Shown here: piece by piece, positions 22,601-34,600 of the stretch | Position numbering within the stretch: the stretch's first letter is position 1 | How the letters are laid out: the number at the start of each line of letters is the position of its first letter | Source of the DNA: Erodium maritimum | Lineage: Eukaryota; Streptophyta; Magnoliopsida; Geraniales; Geraniaceae | DNA length: 64,000 nucleotides | Direction of reading: 5' to 3' | Assembly: GCA_963921825.1 (NCBI GenBank) | Contig: OY997596.1 | Location: forward strand, 35,641,932 to 35,705,931 | Translations under genes and position numbers: made by a program | Notes under the pieces: generated by a model | Seen by the model: only the letters and a program-made list of their open reading frames with translations | The model's database searches: none | Told to the model about the DNA's origin: nothing

Positions 22601-25600
22601 TTTGCTGATACATTGCTGATTCTATATATATTTTTGCGATCTATGATGGACATCTAAATGCTTTGGCAGAGAGCTATATGGTGGTCTTCAGGATGTTGTT
22701 GTTCCAAAAATGTATGTGGAGCACACTACTAGAAGGGTCCTTATCATGGAGTGGGTGGAGGTATTTAAGTTTTATCTTGTTTTTTTTCTCTTTATACAAC
22801 TATACCTTTGGTGCTTTAGCTTGGATGAGTTTCAAATCAGATCTTAGGAAGAATGACTTCCAACAGCCACTAGGCCGCGCAACCCAATTCCACATTTTCC
22901 CTGCAATATTTCATTTTAAGCATTTGACTCATATATTAGTAATTTTTATGTATTTGTTTATTTTATTTGCTCCATAAACTTTTAGAATCCCTGCCAAGTT
23001 TTGCTACCGGAAATCCATTTTGACTGGTCATTACTCATCGCTAGAATTGTTACTGTAAATGATTGAAGGATATGTACCTGAGTAGGCCATCCTTAAGCAT
23101 TCATATAATAAAGGTTTCCCGGACTTGTTGCTGATACTTCTCTTTTAATGCAACTGTAGGGGCAAAAGTTGTCTGACGTGAAGGATGTTTACTTGGTTGA
23201 GGTCATATATCAAACTAATTACTACAATACGACTATTTGTTTCTTATCATTTATGAGATGGCTGAGCAGCTGTATGGTTTCCTTTATTGGTTTCAAACAG
23301 GTAGGAGTTTACTGCTCGTTTCAACAACTTCTAGAATATGGGTTCTACCATGCAGATCCACACCCAGGGAACCTTCTTCGTACATATGATGGAAAGCTAG
23401 CATATTTAGGTACTTTTCATGAGTTTGTGGACTTTTTGTATTTTATGATCACCTTTTCCGTTTGAAGTTCAATTTTTTTTGGGTGGTAAGTGTGAGACAA
23501 CAAAAAATACATGTTTCTGCTGTTTCTATGGTTCTAATTTATCCGAAGTATGAACTCAACCACAAATAGAGTTGGTTATTTTCTATAGGCATAATTGTCA
23601 AAACATGCACTAAAGTTTCGTCCACAAATGAAATAGTGCACAATGTTTCGTCCACGTTGTGTGGCTACCCTAAAGTTTCGTCCATGAACATTTGTTAGTA
23701 AAATTACTTATGAAATCTAAATCAGCAAATTACTTTAGGGTAGCCACATAACGTGGACGAAACGTTGTGCACTATTTCATTTGTGGACGAAACTTTAGGG
23801 TAGCCACACAGCGCGGACGAAACGTTGTGCACTATTTCATTTTGTGGACGAAACTTTAGGGTAGCCACACAACGTGGACGAAATGTTGTGCACTATTTCA
23901 TTTGTGGATTGTAATTAGTATTGAGGAGTGGAAAAGTCACCATTAATGATCCCTTCATTAATGGAGTAGTTGAAGAGTCTCAATACTTGTATATATATTA
24001 GTTACTTGTGTATTATCAAAGTAAGTTGAATGAGAACAGATTTTCTCATTTCTACATGGTATCAGAGCATGTGGTAGCTCTGGGGGATTAGGGAAATTAG
24101 GAGCAAGCCTCCATCTTTGTCCGGTGTGCACTACCACTACCCAAGAGTGCAGATTCGTGTTGTTCTCGACAACGTCTTTTCTCACCTCCTATCCCATAAG
24201 ATAGAGGACTTTCTGGGCTGCTCATACCAGAAATTTCAGACCTAGCCGACCACCACCGGAGTCGCACTTTCCAGGCGAAGTCACGAAAGTATTGAACCTG
24301 TTCCGGTCTTTTCACGAAGCTCCCGACTTTATTTTTCCTCACCTCCGGCGAGTGAAGCTATATCGGGTAAAAACCGGCCGTTCTGGAGATTTTGGGACTT
24401 TTCGCCGCCGCACACGGCAGCGCGTGGGCCCCACGCGCCACCACCTGCCGCCGCGCGTGACGTCACGCGCCGCCGTCCTCCGCCGCCGGCCGTCCTCTGA
24501 AAGTCAGTATCTTTATTTTTTCTGCTTCTGCCAGCCTGGACCGGGTATTTTTCATTTGTTACTATTCAATTCTACGCTTTACTTCTTTGAATGGTTAAGG
24601 AGACCAAAAATACAATTGTGATGGAAAGTAACCCTATGCATTGGAATCAAGAACCACAATCTGTTGGTTATCGAACAATCACTCTATCTGTTGTTGAGTA
24701 TGATCAATTTCGTCAGTACCAGAAGGCACTCATGCGCTCATCTCACTCTGTCGCCTCTGCCACCGAGTCAGGTAATCTACCTTTGTGTTCCATTTCATCA
24801 CCATCCTCTTCCCAATGGGTCCTTGATTCCGGTGCTACAGATCACATGACAGGTAACCCTAAATTACTTAACACTTATAAGTCTCATTCTTCGTGTTCGT
24901 CTGTAACGTTAGCTGATGGGTCTGAGCGTTTGGTTCTCGGTTCTGGGACAACCCACCTTACACCGTCCATTTCCTTACCATCTGTCTTAAGTTTGCCTGA
25001 ATTTTCTTTTAATCTGTTGTCTATCAGTAAAATAACTCGGGCCCTCAATTGTTGTGTCTCATTTTACCCTGATCATTGCTTGTTTCAGGATCTTTTGACG
25101 AAGCGAATTATTGGTGAAGGACATGTATCAGGGGGGCTTTACATTATGGATACCCAAAGACCTGCACCACCAATCGCTTGTTCAGCCTCCTTAACCCTGC
25201 TTGAAGCTCACTGTCGTTCCGGCCACCCATCACTTCCGGTTTTAAAGCGCCTCTATCCCCAGTTTGAAAAGGTACAATCTTTCGATTGTGAAGCATGTCG
25301 GTTTGCTAAACATCATCGTCTCCCTTTTACTCCTAGAGTCAAGAAAAGAGTTTGTGCCCCTTTTGAATTAGTTCACTCTGATGTTTGGGGTCCGTCACCC
25401 GTGGTGTCTAAAACTGGGGTTCAATATTTTCTCTTTTGTGGATGATTTTTCCCGAACTACATGACTTTATTTCATGAAAAACCGTTCTGAGTTATTTTCT
25501 CATTTTACTGCTTTTTATGCTGAAATTCAAACGCAGTTTGGTACTAAAGTTCGTATCTTGAGAAGTGACAATGCAAAAGAATATTTTTCTGCGCCATTCA

Positions 25601-28600
25601 CTACTTATATAGCTCAGAATGGTATTCTTCATGAATCGTCTTGTGTTGACACTCCATCTCAAAATGGGGTTGCTGAAAGAAAAAATAGACATCTGCTTGA
25701 AACTGCGAGAGCCATTTTATTTCAGACTCATGTGCCAAAATATTTTTGGGCTGACGCAGTCTCCACTGCGTGTTTTCTCATTAATCGTATGCCCTCGTCT
25801 GTCCTTCAAGGTAACATCCCGTATCAAGTCTTATTCCCCACCAAACCCCTTTTTCCTATTACCCCTCGTATCTTTGGAAGTACATGCTTTGTCCGTGATG
25901 TTCGCCCTAGTCGTACAAAATTGGATCCAAAGTCGGTCAAGTGTGTTTTCTTGGGGTACTCTCGATTACAAAAAGGATATCGTTGTTATTGTCCAGATCT
26001 CCACCGATATCTTGTCTCCATTGATGTCACTTTTATGGAGCATTGTCCTTTCTTTTATTCGGCAATTCCTCATACTCCAAGACAGGGGGAGAACGATGAC
26101 TTGTTAGTTTACCACATCTCTCATCGAGAACGGATTGTACCTACACCTACCACTACGCCAACACCATCTGTGCATACTGTTCTGAATCCACCACCACCGC
26201 CATTGCCAATCCGATACATTTATTCCCGACGACAGGCCCCTCCGCTACACAGGCACCACCCGCTACTCAAGCCCCTCCCGCTACACAGGCACCACCCGCT
26301 CCACAGGCACCACCCGCTACTCAAGCCCCTCCCGCTGCATGTCCAGAGCCGAGATCCTCTTCGCCAACAGATCCTGATGATGATCTCCCCATCGTCCTTC
26401 GTAAAGGTAAACGACAGTGTACGTATCCTATCTCTTCGTTTGTATCATATGATCAGTTGTCTCCTATGTCGTGTTCTTTTATTGACTCTCTTGATTCAGT
26501 TTCGGTTCCTAAAACTCTTCATGAGGCTTTATCCCATCCTGGCTGGTGTTCAGCGATGACAGAAGAGATGAGTGCATTGGATGCTAATGGTACTTGGCGA
26601 TTGGTTCCGCTGCCTCCCGGGGAAAAGGCTATTGGCTGTAAGTGGGTATTTGCTACTAAATTCAACTCTGATGGTTCTGTAGCCCGTCTTAAGGCTCGCC
26701 TGGTGGCTAAAGGCTTCGCCCAAACTTATGGGGTGGATTACTCGGATACTTTCTCTCCTGTTGCTAAACTGACTTCTGTGCGAGTGTTTACCTCTTTGGC
26801 AGCCACTTATGATTGGCCATTATACCAACTAGATATCAAAAATGCTTTCTTGCATGGGGACTTGCATGAGGAAGTTTATATGGAGCAACCTCCAGGTTTT
26901 GTTGCTCAGGGGGAGTCTGGACTGGTATGTCATCTTCAGAAATCATTATTTGGGCTCAAACAAAGTCCTCGAGCGTGGTTTGGAAAGTTTAGCCAAGCAG
27001 TGGAAAAGTTTGGAATGAACAAGAGCAAGTCTGATCATTCGGTGTTTTACAGGAGCTCTCCCGCAGGTGTTATTCTCCTAGTGGTATATGTGGATGATAT
27101 TGTTATCACCGGCAGCGATAAGGAGGGCATCTCTTCGTTGAAGTCGTTTCTCCACAGTCAATTTAGTACCAAAGATTTGGGTGTCTTGAAGTACTTTTTG
27201 GGAGTAGAAGTATCAAGAAGGAAGAAGGGAATTTTCTTATCTCAGAGAAAATATGTGCTGGACTTGTTAACAGAAACTGGGAAGCTAGGAGTCAAGCCAT
27301 GTTCTACCCCAATGCCTCAAAATACACAACTCATGAGAGAAGGAGAATTGTTTGAAAATCCAGAAAGGTATAGAAGAGTTGTGGGGAAACTAAACTACCT
27401 TACAGTAACCCGGCCTGACATTGCATACTCAGTGAGCATTGTAAGTCAGTTTATGTCTTCCCCTACAGTCGAGCATTGGGCCGCGCTTGAACATATCCTG
27501 GGTTATCTAAAAGGAGCACCTGGACGAGGTATACTCTATCAGAATCATGGTCATACTCATATAGAGTGTTATACAGATGCAGATTGGGCAGGATGCAAGA
27601 TTGATCGTCGATCTACTTCAGGGTATTGTGTATTCGTAGGAGGCAATTTGGTCTCATGGAAAAGTAAGAAACAAAATGTAGTTTCTCGATCTAGTGCTGA
27701 ATCGGAAAACAGAGCCATGGCCCAGTCTGTAAGTGAAATAATGTGGATCTACCAACTCCTTTCAGAACTTGGTCTCAAAGTCTCCATGCCCGCAAAATTA
27801 TGGTGTGATAATCAAGCTGCTCTTCATATTGCCTCAAATCCCGTGTTTCATGAACGAACCAAGCATATCGAAATTGATTGTCATTTCGTCCGTGAAAAAC
27901 TTCAGCAAAATTTGATTACCACCGCATATGTGAAAACAGGAGATCAACTAGGGGACTTGTTCACTGAAGCACTTCCGGGTAGTAGAATGGATTATCTTTG
28001 TAACAAGCTGGACATGATTAATATCTATGCCTCAGCTTGAGGGGGAGTGTAATTAGTATTGAGGAGTGGAAAAGTCACCATTAATGATCCCTTCATTAAT
28101 GGAGTAGTTGAAGAGTCTCAATACTTGTATATATATTAGTTACTTGTGTATTATCAAAGTAAGTTGAATGAGAACAGATTTTCTCATTTCTACATGGACG
28201 AAACTTTAGTGCATGTTTTGACAATTATCCATTTTCTATAATAAGGCATGGATGACCTTAAAGTGCATGACTGATCCTCTCTGGTATAGGTATGGCCATA
28301 ATTAACTCAAGGGTTAATTGCCAAAACTACGAAAAGTTTTGTCCACTTGCTAAAAACTACACTGAGTTTAGAAATGGACAGAACATACAATAAGTATTGT
28401 CCACAATCTTTTGTTAAAATAATGAACAGAATACTCCGTTCTGTTAAGTATTGGGCCCATATGTTTTGTCCATAGTACTTTTCAAAGCTATATGTTTTGA
28501 CCACAATACTTTTCAATGTTATATGTTTGCACACAATACTTTTCAATGTTATATGTGTTGTCCACATATCCTGTCGGGGTTAACAGAACTGTTCATTATT

Positions 28601-31600
28601 TTAACAGAAGACAGTGGACAATACTTATTGTATGTTTTTGTGCACTTTTAAACTCAAGTGTAGTTTGTAGCAAGTGGACAAAACTTTTTGTAGTTTTGAG
28701 CAATTAATCCTTAACTCAATTGGCTGTTCAACCATTTGATTTGGCGGTCTGGTCAACAGAAAAAATTGATCCGACCTAATTTTGAAGTATATTAAATCCA
28801 TATCGACAAGAAATAAGAATATAGTGGTAGTTACAAAGGCTAGATCAAACTCATTTGGCAAGGTTGATCTTTTAGTTGTGGAAGCCCGACCCTATAAGTG
28901 ACCCATTTTAACTAAATGCATTTGTATTTCTTCCTATCGGCAGTGATGAAAATTAATTCACTTCCTCATTATTTTGTAGCTTTGACAACTTGATATTTTA
29001 AGTGTTTGACCTTGTTGAAATGTATGTTCCTCATCGGAAGGATGTGGTCAATTTCACCACTTGCTCGGCATTTTAAGGTCTTCACCCATCAACTTGAGCT
29101 TTTGGGTGCGATTGGATTTTAACATGGTAGCACAGCTAGTCTAATATTGGGCTTGTGACCCGTTTGTGTTTCTTTCCCCATTAATGATCCATGTGCAAGG
29201 TCTGTTGTAGTCTTTGTACATAAGGAGTGTTGAAGTGTATGTCCCACATCGAAAGCATGTGGATAAGTTGACCATTTAATAAGCATTTTGAGGCCACCAC
29301 CCATCAACTTTATCTTTTGGGTTGGATAAGGTTTTAATAGACCTGTTATTTGTTTCTATATAAGTTCTATTTACATTTTTAACTTCGGTTTTATTTTTCT
29401 ACCAGATTTCGGTATGATGGGAGAATTCAAAGAAGAACTTCGAGACGGATTTATTGAAGCCTGCCTCCATCTTGTAAATCGTGATTTTAATGCACTGGCT
29501 AAGGACTTTGTCACTCTTGGGTATCAAATTACACATCTACTATTACTACAACTTTTTTATTTTTATGTCCATTGATGTCAATATTTCCAGTGTACTTATT
29601 CATATAAACCTACAGGCTTCTCCCACCGACTGCTGAGAAAGCAGCTGTTACTAGGGCTTTAACAGGTTTTCTCTTTTTGCCCATACGATGATAAATTAAG
29701 TCCAAATGGTTGCATTTGTAGGATTTCATGTCCTCAGATTCTATCTTTGAAGAAAATAATAGAACTGTTGTGCTAAGTTTACGTTATTTGTCTGCAGATG
29801 TCTTTCAAAGTGCTGTTGTCAAAGGAGTTCGCAACATAAGCTTTGGTGATCTTTTGGGAGATTTAGGAACTACAATGTAAGAAGTTCTAATTACATTTAT
29901 GGGATGGGCTAAATTGACTTTTAAACAAATGTTATACGTTTTCCCACTTGTTCACCATGGCTTGCAACTCACAGTATTCAACTGTTTCACGGGCTTTGGA
30001 AAAGTATAAATATTTAAATGTAAAAATGGTACCACGCTCAACAGTTTAAGGAATACAAGTCATTCAGATGAAATCTCCATAGGTTGCATGGACATCTGAG
30101 AAATGAATAGGAAGGAAGAACAGGTATCACATACCGCTGGCTTCCAAATATGAATTCCTTAAAGAAATAGTAGCTATCCTTTTTTTAATTTTTATTTTGA
30201 CATCAAGCTAATGGGAGAGTTATCGACGGAATGATATGTTGAAGTATCCCGCATTGGATGTATGGAGTCGGAGACTGCTTGATATATTAGTTGGGCTTGA
30301 GGTTGAAGAAAAGTTTAACATCGTACTGTTCTGGTTTTGGCAAGTGTGACCCGTTAGTGTTGCCTTGTTTATTGTTGAAGTATAATCCCACATCAGATAA
30401 AAAAGGGGCTAAATATGAAGGGTAGGACCACACCTAACTATCAAATTTGACTTTTAGCTGTCGAGCACTACTTGATTTAGTTAGCCCGATTTGAAAATTT
30501 TACATGGTATCCAGCTCTTCCAAAGTGGGGGACTCAATATGCTTATCAAGTGGTCACTCAAGCCACATTCTTCCGATGTGGGACAACTTCAACATGGAGG
30601 AGTTTTGAAGGGGACTGTAGGCTATATTATTTGGGCTCTAAAAGTTTAACTAGATAACAACTGATAATATTTTCATTTTATGCAGGTATAAATTCAAATT
30701 TCGGATACCATCATATTTTTCTCTTGTCATTCGGAGGTAGTTACCTTTTCCTAAGAGAGCCGTTTGGCCTTTTCTCCTGTTGCATTCAGTTTACTGTCTG
30801 TGAAGTTATAGATGGCTGTATTTTTATTTTACATCTTGAATTTATTTTGTGAAGTTTATTTTTTCCTGTGTTTGATTCTTAGCCTTGCTGTATTGGAGGG
30901 GATTGCAATTGGCTCTAATCCTAATTACAAAGTTTTGGGTAGCACATACCCATGGATTGCCAAAAAAGTACTAACTGATAGCTCACCCAAGCTTAAGTCT
31001 TCTTTGCAAGGTCTTCTCTATGAGGTAAGTGTTCAGCCTCTCAGCAACCATAATTTCTTCAGGAAATGAGTTTAGCCATGTTATCATCTAATTTGTTGTT
31101 ATCACCTTTCCTAATATGACTTCTTTTTTCCTTTTAGGAAGGAGTTTTCAGAATCGATCGTCTAGAGTCTCTACTATCCGAGGTGCAATCTTATATCTGC
31201 TTACTGTCTTTTGTCTTTTTGTTTCGTTAATTCAATTTCCAGATTAAGTTACTATAGTTTTAAGGGTTAATTGCTAAAAACTATCTTATGTGTTGTCCAT
31301 GTGCGAAAAACTACCTTATGTATTGTACATGCTTTTACACTACCCTAGCTTATGACCACGGTTGTCTGTTAGTTTTTTCAACGAAATTACTACCCTTATG
31401 TATTGTCCACGTGTGAAAACTACCCTTCTGTATTGTCTACGTCCCTAATATTAACGGAATATTCCAAAATTTGTCAGTAAACGACCATGGTCAAAAGATA
31501 GGGTAGTTTTTCGCACCTGGAAAATACTTAAGGCAGTTTTCAGCAAGTAACCCTAATTTTAAAAACATGACTTCTGGCTTAAGGGAATAAGGAACAAGAA

Positions 31601-34600
31601 GCCATTAGGGCGTGATCCATATGCTTGATGTTTATTTGCTGTATTCAAATCCCTCTTCCTTTTATCATCAAGACAATGCACTAATAATTTAGGTTGTCCT
31701 ACAAAAAAGTAGAATCAATGAAGAGTGATTAATCACTAATTGTAAGACCTAAGATCCAATAATTTAAGCATTTTGGTACAGATCTAAAGTGATGGCTAGA
31801 CCTCCATCTTCTACATCCATCTTTTTTTAGTTCTATTTTGTCTATGTACTCCTTTTAAATAGCTGTCAAAGTTTATTAAGTTGTAGTGTCCAGAGTTGGA
31901 CGTTTTGTGCATACTGAGCTGCTTGAGGAAATTAGAAATGTCATGAGTTTATTTAGGCATAATATATTATTGGCCATTCAATCATGTCTTTGAGAAAGAA
32001 ATGGCCACTAAAAGAAGTTAAGTTTCATTTTGACATGTGATTGCATAACCAAACAGCCGATTGATAGGGTCCCGGCTTCGGGATCGCGTCGTCGGGCCGA
32101 GGTATGCCTTCAAGTCGTTTCCAAGGGTTCGAAGGGGCGAGCCCTTGTTCTTCTTCCTCCCAATGGTAGATGAATGCTGGCTTGTCAAAGGGAGGCCGGT
32201 CGGGGTGGCGAATATGCTTGCGAAATCGTGGAGCAAGGTGGTGCACTGACTGTTATTAGTGCCTCCGTCTGTAAGCATCGCCATGGAAGGAGTACCAGGT
32301 CCCCCTAGTAAGACACGCAATAAGATAGGCCATCCAGCTAAAGCGAACGCATCGTCATGTTGTCAAAATTCCAGAGAATATCGCTGTCACGCCCCAATTT
32401 CAGCGAACCGAACTAGGGACGCGAACGTTTAAAAAGTTACCATACTTGAAACCTGTTTTCATTAAATCACTTTAAAAACCAGTTATTTCAACAAAATAAT
32501 AATATTTACATCTCAAAAATATAAGTCCCAACACTTGGACAAAAACGAGGTACACGTCACTAGACTCAAAACACCCAGAAACCCGCTTCAAGCTCTTCAA
32601 GCCTCAGAAGCTCACCTAGTCCAGACTGCGAACGGTACCTGTAGGAAAAGCAGTTAGGGGTGAGCGTTCGCTCACCACCACAGATAACAGACTGACTACG
32701 GCATACTTAGCAGATAAAGCCAGTGACACCAGCAACGATTCAAAAGCCACACACACGACCAAAATACTTTCCTCAACCGACTCAACACTCGAACACGTGA
32801 TGTAGACCCCACACGACGATTGACGACCTCCTCCAAAGACACGACTGACAATCACACAATACCAAACAAGATCACAAAGGATCGCATACCAGCTGCTCAG
32901 TAACCAATCTCTGTCTCTCGCCCTTTCCGATCTCAGTCGGGCCAGGCGGTCGACTTGTCGCGCAACTTCTCCCGATCCCAGTCGGGAGGCTAACCCACAA
33001 CCTCTCCGCTTCACCCGATCCCAGTCGGGTGGTTAGCCACACCCGCGCGTCCTTCCCCCGATCCCAGTCGGGGAGCTAGCCCACAACCTCTCCGCTTCTC
33101 CCGATCCCAGTCGGGAGGCTAGCTACACCACACAACCTCCACCAGTATCAAGTAACCAAACACAAACACAAACAAAGTTCAACAGACAGTAACGACACCA
33201 ATCCCAAACTCCATAGGCACTCAAGGCCACCAAGACACCAACAACAAAACACGGGTTCGACAACCCTACGGGCCCTCATGGCCACCCAAGACACCAACGG
33301 TAAGGTACGGGTTCACAACCCCACGGGCACTCACGGCCACCCAAAACACCAAAATAACAACACGGGCTCTCATGGCCACCCAAGACTCAACAATAATAAC
33401 ACGGGCTCTCAAGGCCACCCAAAACTCAACAATGATAACACGGGCTCTCAAGGCCACCCAAAACTCAACAATAATAACACGGGTTCTCAAGGCCACCCAA
33501 ACTCAACAATAATAATACACAACAACCTCCGGCATACTCAATGCCTCCAACAGTCCTAAGATCACTAGTTTCACAAACAACCCCCGGGCATGGTCATATG
33601 CCTCCAGTAGTTCTAATCTCGCTAAGTTCTCTGCTCCTACGACACTACTAAGTGTCACATGCCTTTCCAATAATTGCTAAGTTCCCGTAACATGCTTTTC
33701 TAATATTCGATAACCTAAAAAACCCACGACACCCCGGTGTCACATGCAATTATACATGTAACTTTCCCTAGTCAGGGCCGAGATCCGGCTACTTTTCCCT
33801 ACCTTGTATACAACTCCAAAAACGCTCCACTAAACCTCGATGTGATCCCAATCACTCGCCGAGCTTTCATTTGCCCCGGTCCGCTGCACGATCTACAAGA
33901 ACACAATTTCAAAGCACTTTTAAACTAGTAGGAATAAACCGAAATTCAATAAACTTAACGCCCAAACGTAACCCCGACAATGTCGATCACTCCCAAACTC
34001 CCCAATTACTCGACATTGTCGATAAAGGACCCGTAAAGGCCCGATTCGCCTGACATGGCGAATCTGCCCGGGTTTTGTAAATTGCCTTCCGGGGCTCCAA
34101 AAGCCCCCGTTTTCGTTTCAACGGTCTTAGAATAGTTCAAGGAACCCAATGCACTTGACGGAATCGAATTCCGACTTCCGAGTCAATTAATTAACGTTTA
34201 AAGTTTCTAAAACCCGTTAATTACAACTTTTCCAATTTAATTCCAATTTTCGATTTGGTTAAGGATAAATGGTCCGGGGAACGTTTTGGACCTCCCGAAC
34301 ACTAAACCCGATCACCCGAGCACGTGGGCCCCACCCGACCCACTTGGCCGTGGGCCCTAGGGTTCCAATGGGGCTCGGCCACCATGGTGGTGGCCGGCCC
34401 TAGGTCCGGCCAGCCACCTCCTATGGTGGCCGGCCACCTCCTAAGGTGGCCGGAGCTCCTTCCGAGCTCTCGGTCGCCAGAAAACGTTCAAACAACCCTC
34501 CAAACACCTCTAAAACGTCTCCCATAAACCCCCAACCTTACTACAACCCTAACTCATCAATTAAACCCAAACCCTAACATTTGAAAATTAACAAAACGGG

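Larger units (their letters stand above)
23910..28194 (+). mobile_element. Ty1/copia retrotransposon in kinase intron 10, gag deleted
   Basis: Two 147-bp LTRs look identical by eye, starting TGTAATTAG and ending TTTCTACA. They bound a primer-binding site, a GC-rich leader, pol coding sequence in the order protease, integrase, RT, RNase H, and a polypurine tract. The 5-bp target duplication is TGGAT/TGGAC, and related MITE copies show TGGAC as the original. It lies in the same orientation as the host gene. Compared with the related element at 58762, almost all of gag is missing, so this copy could only have moved with proteins supplied in trans, or lost gag after insertion. Identical LTRs suggest recent insertion. 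Confidence 0.93.
23588..28231. mobile_element. Family B MITE, copy 2, split by a copia insertion
   Basis: The left part (23588-23909) and right tail (28195-28231) together match the family B copy at 17878-18232. The 9-bp duplication TTTTCTATA flanks the whole (23579-23587, 28232-28240). The terminal bases have each mutated (GGC at left, CCA at right instead of CCC). The copia element at 23910-28194 interrupts it at a TGGAC site in the repeated unit, so the MITE is the older insertion. Confidence 0.88.

Noticed and set aside
23169..23465. 98-codon continuous ORF treated as a separate gene
   Set aside because: It reads through kinase exons 9 and 10 and the intron between them; splice sites and family alignment support exons instead.
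33266..33559. Open frames with repeated peptides on both strands
   Set aside because: They are translations of the LTR minisatellite; the same happens at 7233-7554 and 60736-61026.
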